Part shown: piece after piece, positions 1 through 5,698 of the stretch
How positions within the stretch are numbered: position 1 is the first letter of the stretch
Layout of the letters: each line of letters begins with the position of its first letter
Assembly: GCA_903867275.1 (NCBI GenBank)
Contig: CAIPQY010000193.1
Span: forward strand, 1-5,698
DNA length: 5,698 bases
DNA from: an uncultured bacterium
Lineage (GTDB): Bacteria; Planctomycetota; Phycisphaerae; Phycisphaerales; SM1A02
Direction of reading: 5' to 3'
Position numbers and translations under genes: made by a program
The notes under the pieces: generated by a model
Databases searched by the model: none
Seen by the model: the letters and a program-made list of their open reading frames with translations, nothing else
Told to the model about the DNA's origin: nothing

Positions 1-3000
1 AGCGCTTCGCCGGAAGCTTGCCTGACAGCGTCTCGATCGCCTTGTCGAGCTGCGGATCGCGGCCTGCCGCACGGTCCGCCGGCGTGATCTCCACCTCGAT
101 GTCGGGCGCCACGCCCTGGTTCTCCATCGCGTAACCGCGCGAAGGCGTCCAGTGGCCCCATCCGGGCTGCGTGGCCATGCCACCATCCACGAACGGCTTG
201 TCATTCTCGATGCCGATCACGCCGCCCCAGGTGCGCGTGCCGATCAGCGTGCCGTTCTTCATCTCGCGCATGCTCTCCGGGAAGATGTCGCCGTCGCTGC
301 CTGCATCCTGATCGATCAGCACCGCGATCGGTCCCACCAGCGTCTTGTTCGGTGTGGTCTCGGCGCGCCCATCGCGCGGCACGCTGTACGCCCACGGCTT
401 GCGCGACAGGCGCTCCACCAGCACCGGACTCACGTAACCGCCGCCGTTGTTGCGCACATCCACCACCATGCCCTCGCGATCCACCTGCGGATAGAAGGTG
501 CGCATGAACGCGGTGATGCCCGCGGTGTCCATGTCGGGGATGTGCATGTAGCCCAGCCGCCCACCGCTGCGCTGCGCCACCGCTCGGCGATTCGTCTCCA
601 CCCAGTCGAAGTAGCGAAGCGCCGAATCGCTCGGCGGCAAGGTGACCTCCACCACGCGAGCACCGGTGCCATCGGGCGCATCGGCCAGCGTGAGCATGGT
701 GGCATGGCCCGCGCGGCCGGCCAGTGCCGCTCCGATCTCGCGATCCGGGAACACCGGCTTGCCATCCACCTCCACGACGAACATGCCCGGCTTCACGCCG
801 CGGAACGGTGCCGCGAGCGGACTCTCCGGACCACCCGTGGCATGGAAGTCCGGCAGCACGCGCGTGATCACCCATCCGCCATCGCGTGGCTCCACGTCGG
901 CGCCCAGCGTGGCCATCTCCACATGCTCGGGCTTGCGGAATTCCTCGCCGCCGTCGATGTACACGTGGCTGTTGCCAAGCTCGCTGCTCATCTGTCCGAT
1001 CAGGTCGTTCAGTTCCTGGCGCGTGCCCACACGATCCACCAGCGGCAGATACCGCTGTCGCGCGGCGTTCCAGTCCACGCCACCCATGTCGCTGCGCCAG
1101 AAGAAGTCGCGCTGCAGACGCCACGCCTCGTCGAACATCTGCCGCCATTCCTGACGCGGATCCACGTCCACCTGCACGCCTTCCAGTCCCAGTTCGGTGG
1201 GCTCACCGCCCGTGGGTGCCACCATGGACATGCGCTCGCCATCCCACACCACCACCTGCGTGGCCGTGCCGTCCATCACCCACGCCTCGATGGGCTTCTC
1301 CAACACGGGTGACGACTTCTGCTGCGCGATGTCGAACCGCTCCAGATGCGTGCCTCCCTTGCCCAGCGGCGGCGCCGGCCACGGCTCGCTGGCCACACCT
1401 TCGAGCGGCCGTCGTCCAAGCAGCACCGCGCCCGCAGCGGCCTCCATGTCATCGAAGTTGCCGGGCGTCACCGGAAGCACCGTCACGCGCTCCGCCATGC
1501 CGTCCAGATCCACGCTGATCGCGAACGGCGCGCTCGGGCCGTCGTCGTCATCCGCATCCTCGTCATGCGCCTCCGCTTCGGCTGCGCCCTTCGATGCGGC
1601 ATCCTTTCCTTCCGCCTCGTGTTCGAGCGCGTGCTTGTCGGCGCCAGCGCTCCACGCACCCAGCTTGCCCGTGGCCCACGCCTCCAGATCGAATTCCGCT
1701 TCCGCCGCCTCGGCGGCGAACGGCGGCGGCACCGACACCTTCAGCGGCAGCGCACACACCGTGGTGGTGTTCACGTTCGCGAAGTTCAGCTCCATGCCGT
1801 CCATCACCGGATCGATGTGGCGATCCGACAGGAAGTACAGGTACGCGCCGGCCGGATCCCATCGCGGCGACATGTCGTTGGTCATGCCGCTGCCGATCGC
1901 GCCGGTCTTGCCTGACGCGAGTTCACGCACCACGATCTGCGCGAATCCGTTGGCCAGCGGTCGCTGCCACGCCAGCCATGCACCGTCGGGACTGAATTGA
2001 CAGTCGCGGATCGCGCCGTTCTCGCTTCGATCGATCTCGGTGACGGCTCCGCTGTCCACGTTCACCAACCGCAGCACGCCGGTCTTGTCGCCGAAGGCCA
2101 CGAACGCGCCATCCGGGCTCGCCACCGGATTCATGGGCCACACCGCGCAGGTGGCCAGCACGCTCTCGCCGCTCTCGGTGTCGCCCAGGTCGCGCGCCAC
2201 GATGGCGTATCCGTCGTCATGCTCGGTCACATAGGCGATGGTGGACGCGTCCAACCACGCGGCGCCGCGCTCACGCTTGCCCGAGGTGTTGGGTGCCTGC
2301 AAGCCGCTCAGCACGCGATGGCCCGCGCTCGCCAGCGGCACCACGGCGAACTCGCCACGACTCTCGATCAGAAGTGCGTCGGCTCCGGGTGAAAGCGACA
2401 GTCCCGACGCGCTCTCGGTGGCCGGGCGCTGACGCTCTCGATCCGCGAAGCGGTCACCGATCAGCCGCAGATCGAGCGTGCGCTGCGCGCCATCCTTCGC
2501 GTCGAACAGCACCACATCGGCGCCGCGCGTGAACACGATGCGCGAACCTTCCTTGCCCGGATCGGCCTTCGCCCAGCGCGGCTCCAGCTCGTTGGCGGCG
2601 AAGGTGGTGTGCTGCTTCCGGTCGCTGCCGTCGGCGGCGACGCTGCACAGGTTCATGCGCCCATCGGCATCGCTCAGGAACCACACGCGCCCCTGCAGCC
2701 ACATCGGGAACAGTTCGTTCTCCTTCGTCTTGGTGAGCCGCGTGAAGTTCTTGCGCTCGGCGTCGGTGATCCACAGGTCTGGAGCGGTGCCGCCGCGATA
2801 GCGCTTCCAGCTCCAGTTCTCGTTGCTCCACGGCGTGAACGCCATGCGACCGGTGGCCGCGTCGATGCTGGCCAGCGAACCCTCGCCGATGCCCAGCGGC
2901 TTCGACGGTCCACCCGCCACCGGCACGCTCCACAGTTCGGTGCGACCGAGCGCGTTCGCGCGATCGCTCCGGTAGATCACCTGCGCGCCATCGGCCGCGA

Positions 3001-3379
3001 ACGCCAGCGGTCGCTCGGTGCTTGGATGAAAGGTGAGTCGCTTGGGCGCGCCGCCCGTCACGGGCATGGCGTACACCTCGGGCGTGCCGTCGTAGTCGGC
3101 CATGAACGCCAGCATGCTTCCATCGGGCGACAGCACCGGCGCCGTCTCCATGCCGGTGCCGCTGGTCAGACGCGCGGCCTCGATGGGCTTCGACAGGTCA
3201 CCGTTCAGGCGCGCGGTCCACAGATCGCCATCCGCCACGAACACCAGCCGATCTCCCGCGATCGCCGGATGCATGGCGTAGCCACGACCGGGCGCGGCGG
3301 GCAACGGCACGGTGCCATCGGCCACGGCGGCGGAAACAAGGTGCGTGCAAACCGCCAGGGCCATCAATGCGCGTCGCAT
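1..3379 (-). CDS. Exported tricorn-type serine protease (S41 family), C-terminal end cut off by the window edge
   Basis: Tricorn proteases are large peptidases that trim oligopeptides. I translated 1126 codons without a stop or frame break. The order is: Sec signal peptide (residues 1-20); two beta-propellers with TolB/WD-like 'SPDG' strand motifs (for example 84-87 and 463-466); an acidic low-complexity linker (about 555-618); a helical core domain from about 743; a PDZ domain (about 815-920, with GVKPGM at 861-866); and the C-terminal protease domain (about 925 on). Set against Thermoplasma tricorn from memory, all catalytic parts are present: S804-H805 (S745-H746), G981 in RNNGGG (oxyanion G918), S1028-D1029 in GSDGD (S965-D966) and E1086 (E1023). 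The constant +63 offset of the last three supports the match. The end resembles the family C-terminus (DPQLDKAIE), so probably only a few residues are missing. The ATG at 3379 is chosen because AGGAG lies upstream and a signal peptide follows directly. The family call is firm; the substrate and biological role are not known. Confidence 0.94.
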   Translation of the reverse strand, partial: MRRALMALAVCTHLVSAAVADGTVPLPAAPGRGYAMHPAIAGDRLVFVADGDLWTARLNGDLSKPIEAARLTSGTGMETAPVLSPDGSMLAFMADYDGTPEVYAMPVTGGAPKRLTFHPSTERPLAFAADGAQVIYRSDRANALGRTELWSVPVAGGPSKPLGIGEGSLASIDAATGRMAFTPWSNENWSWKRYRGGTAPDLWITDAERKNFTRLTKTKENELFPMWLQGRVWFLSDADGRMNLCSVAADGSDRKQHTTFAANELEPRWAKADPGKEGSRIVFTRGADVVLFDAKDGAQRTLDLRLIGDRFADRERQRPATESASGLSLSPGADALLIESRGEFAVVPLASAGHRVLSGLQAPNTSGKRERGAAWLDASTIAYVTEHDDGYAIVARDLGDTESGESVLATCAVWPMNPVASPDGAFVAFGDKTGVLRLVNVDSGAVTEIDRSENGAIRDCQFSPDGAWLAWQRPLANGFAQIVVRELASGKTGAIGSGMTNDMSPRWDPAGAYLYFLSDRHIDPVMDGMELNFANVNTTTVCALPLKVSVPPPFAAEAAEAEFDLEAWATGKLGAWSAGADKHALEHEAEGKDAASKGAAEAEAHDEDADDDDGPSAPFAISVDLDGMAERVTVLPVTPGNFDDMEAAAGAVLLGRRPLEGVASEPWPAPPLGKGGTHLERFDIAQQKSSPVLEKPIEAWVMDGTATQVVVWDGERMSMVAPTGGEPTELGLEGVQVDVDPRQEWRQMFDEAWRLQRDFFWRSDMGGVDWNAARQRYLPLVDRVGTRQELNDLIGQMSSELGNSHVYIDGGEEFRKPEHVEMATLGADVEPRDGGWVITRVLPDFHATGGPESPLAAPFRGVKPGMFVVEVDGKPVFPDREIGAALAGRAGHATMLTLADAPDGTGARVVEVTLPPSDSALRYFDWVETNRRAVAQRSGGRLGYMHIPDMDTAGITAFMRTFYPQVDREGMVVDVRNNGGGYVSPVLVERLSRKPWAYSVPRDGRAETTPNKTLVGPIAVLIDQDAGSDGDIFPESMREMKNGTLIGTRTWGGVIGIENDKPFVDGGMATQPGWGHWTPSRGYAMENQGVAPDIEVEITPADRAAGRDPQLDKAIETLSGKLPAKR
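3320..3379 (-). other. Sec signal peptide of the tricorn-type protease
   Basis: Residues 1-20 read as a classic Sec signal: a positive start (MRR), a hydrophobic core (ALMALAVCTHLV), then SAAVA followed by DG, giving an A-x-A cleavage site after residue 20. Cys11 is preceded by LAV, which is not a lipobox, so lipoprotein processing is unlikely. This places the mature protease in the periplasm or outside the cell, unlike the cytosolic archaeal tricorn. Confidence 0.82.
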
Positions 3380-3389
3380 GCGGGCGTCA

Positions 3390-3394
3390 CTCCT
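3390..3394 (-). promoter_or_regulatory. Ribosome binding site of the tricorn-type protease
   Basis: The minus strand reads CAGGAGTGACGCCCGC and then ATG. AGGAG is a good Shine-Dalgarno match with 10 bases between it and the start codon, slightly long but workable. It sits inside the 39-base gap after fbp, and it decides the start at 3379. Confidence 0.7.
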
Positions 3395-3418
3395 GAATGT
3401 GATCGTGTTCCGTGTCGT

Positions 3419-4489
3419 TCAGCCGCGCACGTGGCGCAGCACATGTTCCACTTCGTCGGCCGAACCCATCACCAGCGGCGTGCGCTCGTGCAGCGCCTTC
3501 GGCTCGATGTCCATCGTGCGCACGCTGCCGTTCACGCTCACGCCACCCGCCTGCTCCACCAGGAAGCTCATCGGGTTGGCCTCGTACAGCAGGCGCAGCT
3601 TGCCGTCCGGATGCTTCTTCGTGGGCGGATACAGGAACACGCCGCCGTTCACCAGCGTGCGATGGATGTCCGCCACCATGCTGCCGATGTAGCGGCTGCT
3701 GTAGCCCTGCGCATGCGCCCACTTCAGGTAGCGCTGATAGCCCTCGGGGAATCCCTCGGTGTACGCCTCGTTCACGGAGTACACCTTCTTCGCGCGCGGC
3801 ATCTTCAGGTCGCGCGACACCAGCAGGAAGCTGCCCACGCTCATGTCCAGCTCGAACATGTGCACGCCGTGGCCGGTGGTGATCACGAACACCGTGCTGC
3901 TGCCGTACAGCACGTAGCCCGCGGCCACCTGCTGACGCCCGGGCTGGCAGACGGTCTTCACCGCATCCGGAATGTGCGGATCGTTGCGCAGGATGGTGAA
4001 GATGGTGCCCACCCCCACCGCCGTGTCCAGGTTGCTGCTGCCATCGAGCGGATCGAACAGCACGCAGTACTTGCCGCCTTCGCTGCCGCGGCGAAGGATC
4101 GCGGGCTGCTCCTCCTCCTCGCTGCCCAGCACCGCGATCGACTTGCGGCTGCCCAGTACGCGCATGATCACCTCGTTGGCGATCACGTCCATCTTGATCT
4201 GTTCCTCGCCCTGCACGTTCACGTCGCCCTGCTGACCCACGCCGCCCTGCAGGCGAACATGGCGCACCTTGTAGGCGATCATCTTGGCGGCCAGCGAGAT
4301 GGCGCTCACGATCCAGCTGAACTCGCCGCTGGCGTTCGGGAAGCGCGCTTCCTCCTCAAGAATGAAGGTCTGCAGGCTGGTGAGGTTGTCGGTGACCACG
4401 TGACGATGGGCCGCATTCGAAGGCCCGGAACCGCTTCCCGATGGTGCGTTGTGGGTGCTCATGCGTTGATCGGCGAGGCTACCATCCAT
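3419..4489 (-). CDS. fbp: Class I fructose-1,6-bisphosphatase
   Basis: This enzyme hydrolyses fructose-1,6-bisphosphate to fructose-6-phosphate and phosphate in the cytosol, the committed step of gluconeogenesis, and needs Mg2+. The 356-residue product carries every class I landmark: SEEEE at 123-127 and DPLDGSSN at 146-153 (metal and phosphate site), SSRYIGSMVADIHR at 264-277 (substrate phosphate, with R266 and Y267), and GKLRLLYEANPM at 296-307 (K297 and E303). Residues matching the AMP site of the pig enzyme are also kept (G55, E56, K140, Y141, R168, numbering recalled from memory). The E. coli protein begins near residue 37 here, so there is an extra Ser/Gly-rich N-terminal stretch. Two starts are possible: ATG at 4489, with a weak AAGGGGG upstream, or ATG at 4462 (MSTHNAPS), with no clear ribosome site. 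The reading frame ends with TGA, 39 bases before the protease start on the same strand, so co-transcription is plausible. Confidence 0.97.
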   Translation of the reverse strand: MDGSLADQRMSTHNAPSGSGSGPSNAAHRHVVTDNLTSLQTFILEEEARFPNASGEFSWIVSAISLAAKMIAYKVRHVRLQGGVGQQGDVNVQGEEQIKMDVIANEVIMRVLGSRKSIAVLGSEEEEQPAILRRGSEGGKYCVLFDPLDGSSNLDTAVGVGTIFTILRNDPHIPDAVKTVCQPGRQQVAAGYVLYGSSTVFVITTGHGVHMFELDMSVGSFLLVSRDLKMPRAKKVYSVNEAYTEGFPEGYQRYLKWAHAQGYSSRYIGSMVADIHRTLVNGGVFLYPPTKKHPDGKLRLLYEANPMSFLVEQAGGVSVNGSVRTMDIEPKALHERTPLVMGSADEVEHVLRHVRG

Positions 4490-4497
4490 GCCCCAAA

Positions 4498-4504
4498 CCC
4501 CCTT
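4498..4504 (-). promoter_or_regulatory. Weak ribosome binding site for the longer fbp start
   Basis: On the minus strand AAGGGGG precedes the ATG at 4489 with 8 bases between. It is a partial Shine-Dalgarno match and the only support for the long start; the alternative ATG at 4462 has none upstream. The run of G is also what this GC-rich DNA could give by chance. Confidence 0.4.
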
Positions 4505-4507
4505 CGC

Positions 4508-4513
4508 AAGGAG
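4508..4513 (+). promoter_or_regulatory. Ribosome binding site of the thiolase gene
   Basis: AAGGAG stands 5 bases before the ATG at 4519. This is a strong Shine-Dalgarno site. It settles the start there, rather than at the in-frame ATG at 4441, which lies within fbp and would add 26 residues unlike any thiolase N-terminus. Confidence 0.85.
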
Positions 4514-4518
4514 CCATC

Positions 4519-5694
4519 ATGAGCCACCCCGTCATCGTCGCCGCCCGTCGCACCGCCTGTGGAAAGTTCGGAGGCCTGCTGGCCAAGGTGCCCGCGCCGC
4601 AACTGGGTGCGTTCGTGATCGAGGCGATGCTGGCCGATGCGCCGGCCGCCAAGGGCGCCATCGAGGAATGCATCATGGGCAACGTGCTGCAGGCTGGCGT
4701 GGGCCAGAACCCAGCGCGTCAGGCCGGCCTGCTGGCGGGCCTTGCCGAAACCCTCAGCGCCGTCACCGTGAACAAGGTGTGCGGCAGCGGTCTGCAGGCG
4801 GTGATGCAGGCCGGCACCGCCATCCGTGCCGGCGACATCAGCTGCGCCGTGGCCGGTGGCATGGAGAACATGGACCTGGCCCCGCACTTCATGCACCTGC
4901 GCAGTGGCGTGCGCTACGGCGAGGCGAAGATGCAGGATCACATGGCCCACGACGGTCTCAGCTGCGCCTTCGAGAAGTGGGCCATGGGTTGCGCCGCCGA
5001 CTACACCGCACAGAAGGCCGGCATCAGCCGCGCCGACCAGGATCGCTTCAGCGCGCAGAGCCATCAGCGCGCCGCGCACGCCACCAAGGAAGGCTGGTTC
5101 AAGAAGGAGATCGTGGCGCTTGCCGCCGAGAAGATCGGCCAGAAGGCCGGCTGCGACACCGATGAGGGCATCCGCGCCGACAGCACCGCCGACAGCCTGG
5201 CCAAGCTCAAGCCCGCCTTCGGCAAGGAAGGCAGCGTCACCGCCGGCAACGCCAGCCAGATCAGCGACGGCGCCGCGGCCGTGATCGTGATGAGCGACGC
5301 CAAGGCGAAGGAACTCGGCCTGAAGCCGCTCGCGCGCATCCTGGGCCAGAACACCTCCGGCGTGGCGCCCAAGGACCTGTTCTTCGCCCCCGCCGTGTCC
5401 ATCAACAACCTGCTGCAGCACGCAGGCATGGGTGTGAAGGACATCGACCTGTTCGAGATCAACGAGGCCTTCGCCGCGCAGGTGCTGGCCGACATCAAGC
5501 CGCTCGGCATCGGCGAGGATCGCCTGAACGTGGGCGGCGGCGGCATCGCGCTGGGTCACCCCATCGGCGCCAGCGGCGCGCGCGTGCTGGTGTCGCTCAT
5601 CCACCACCTGCACCGCACCGGCGGCAAGCGCGGCGTGTGCTCGCTGTGCCTGGGCGGCGGCAACGCGGTCAGCATGCTCGTCGAGGCGTGCTGA
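4519..5694 (+). CDS. Thiolase, probably acetyl-CoA C-acetyltransferase
   Basis: Thiolases join two acetyl-CoA into acetoacetyl-CoA or run the reverse, thiolytic reaction; the biosynthetic type feeds polyhydroxybutyrate, ketone-body or isoprenoid routes. The product has 391 residues, the usual length. It opens with the family start (MSHPVIVAARRTACGKFGG) and keeps the full catalytic set: nucleophile C88 in VCGSG, N315 in NEAFA, H347 in GHPIGASGAR and C377 in CLGGG. GNASQISDGAAA at 243-254 is also typical. The Zoogloea thiolase residue Met288 appears to be replaced here (PKDLFFAP at 284-291, Leu287 at that place), and the segment after the last active cysteine is GGGNAVS rather than the common GGGMGVA. 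These differences leave chain-length preference open, so a 3-ketoacyl-CoA thiolase of fatty-acid breakdown is a real alternative, and I give no gene symbol. No beta-oxidation or polymer-synthesis partner is visible in the window. It is a cytosolic enzyme with no signal peptide. Confidence 0.95.
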   Translation: MSHPVIVAARRTACGKFGGLLAKVPAPQLGAFVIEAMLADAPAAKGAIEECIMGNVLQAGVGQNPARQAGLLAGLAETLSAVTVNKVCGSGLQAVMQAGTAIRAGDISCAVAGGMENMDLAPHFMHLRSGVRYGEAKMQDHMAHDGLSCAFEKWAMGCAADYTAQKAGISRADQDRFSAQSHQRAAHATKEGWFKKEIVALAAEKIGQKAGCDTDEGIRADSTADSLAKLKPAFGKEGSVTAGNASQISDGAAAVIVMSDAKAKELGLKPLARILGQNTSGVAPKDLFFAPAVSINNLLQHAGMGVKDIDLFEINEAFAAQVLADIKPLGIGEDRLNVGGGGIALGHPIGASGARVLVSLIHHLHRTGGKRGVCSLCLGGGNAVSMLVEAC

Positions 5695-5698
5695 TGCG
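5694..5698 (+). other. Possible start of a downstream gene overlapping the thiolase stop
   Basis: The thiolase TGA (5692-5694) shares its A with an ATG at 5694-5696, forming TGATG. Such overlaps are a common sign of translational coupling within operons. Only five bases of the candidate gene are present, so nothing can be said about its product, and a chance ATG is quite possible. Confidence 0.25.

Larger units (their letters stand above)
4490..4518. promoter_or_regulatory. Divergent intergenic region between fbp and the thiolase gene
   Basis: Only 29 bases separate the two start codons, or 56 if fbp begins at 4462. The gap holds the ribosome binding sites of both genes almost back to back: AAGGGGG for fbp on the minus strand (4498-4504) and AAGGAG for the thiolase on the plus strand (4508-4513). 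There is no room for two full promoters, so at least one must lie inside the coding start of the opposite gene, or the messages are leaderless or nearly so. I could not recognise convincing -35/-10 boxes or an operator palindrome here. Confidence 0.5.

Noticed and set aside
152..1312. A 386-codon plus-strand open frame opposite the protease catalytic half
   Set aside because: It is low-complexity and His-rich with no family signature, while the opposite strand encodes the complete catalytic set of a tricorn-type protease. It is an antisense shadow.
3395..3420. Imperfect repeated CGTGT units in the fbp-protease gap, considered as a terminator or operator
   Set aside because: They form a short, imperfect direct repeat, with no stem-loop and no following T-run on the minus strand, so there is no support for a terminator or a regulator site.
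4441..4518. A 26-residue N-terminal extension of the thiolase from the ATG at 4441
   Set aside because: The extra residues overlap fbp, look unlike any thiolase start, and the AAGGAG site is placed correctly only for the ATG at 4519.
2609..4522. A 637-codon plus-strand open frame lying opposite fbp and the start of the protease gene
   Set aside because: Its translation is His/Arg/Ala-rich with no recognisable motif, and it mirrors well-supported genes on the other strand. In DNA with G/C-rich third codon positions, stop codons are rare in the antisense frame, so long shadow frames are expected.
4459..5613. A 384-codon minus-strand open frame opposite the thiolase gene
   Set aside because: It is rich in His, Gly and Ala and shows no motif; the plus strand encodes an unmistakable full-length thiolase with a strong ribosome site.
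1..5698. Mobile element, CRISPR array, tRNA/rRNA or defence system
   Set aside because: Nearly all of the window is covered by three conserved genes of uniform base composition. I saw no terminal inverted repeats, transposase motifs, regular repeats or RNA gene signatures.

Overview
This is a GC-rich, densely coding bacterial window with three genes on two strands. The left 3.4 kb (minus strand) is almost all of a large exported tricorn-type serine protease whose last few codons run off the left edge. Just upstream on the same strand lies class I fructose-1,6-bisphosphatase (fbp). Diverging from fbp on the plus strand is a complete thiolase of the acetyl-CoA acetyltransferase type, which ends 4 bases before the right edge.

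Layout: tricorn protease, complement(<1..3379); a 39-base gap; fbp, complement(3419..4489), with an alternative start at 4462; a 29-base (or 56-base) divergent gap; thiolase, 4519..5694. The thiolase stop codon overlaps an ATG (TGATG), so another gene may begin at the right edge. There are no RNA genes, insertion sequences, CRISPR repeats or clear terminators. Non-coding DNA totals only about 70-95 bases.

Organism: the strong preference for G or C at third codon positions, the tight packing, a bacterial-type tricorn protease with a Sec signal peptide and an acidic linker, and a class I FBPase with a Ser/Gly-rich N-terminal extension together suggest an environmental Gram-negative bacterium. 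Planctomycetota (Phycisphaerae-like) is my best guess. This is inference from general gene style and cannot be proven here.

Function: FBPase (gluconeogenesis or pentose regeneration) and thiolase (joining or splitting acetyl-CoA units) are cytosolic central-carbon enzymes reading away from one tiny shared control region. The protease follows fbp closely enough for co-transcription, but acts outside the cytoplasm on peptides. All three are recognisable families with their catalytic residues intact, so I see no new multi-gene system. The points worth a second look are details: the altered specificity residue and acidic insert of the tricorn protease, the retained AMP-site residues of FBPase, the compressed divergent start region, and the odd fbp-protease pairing.
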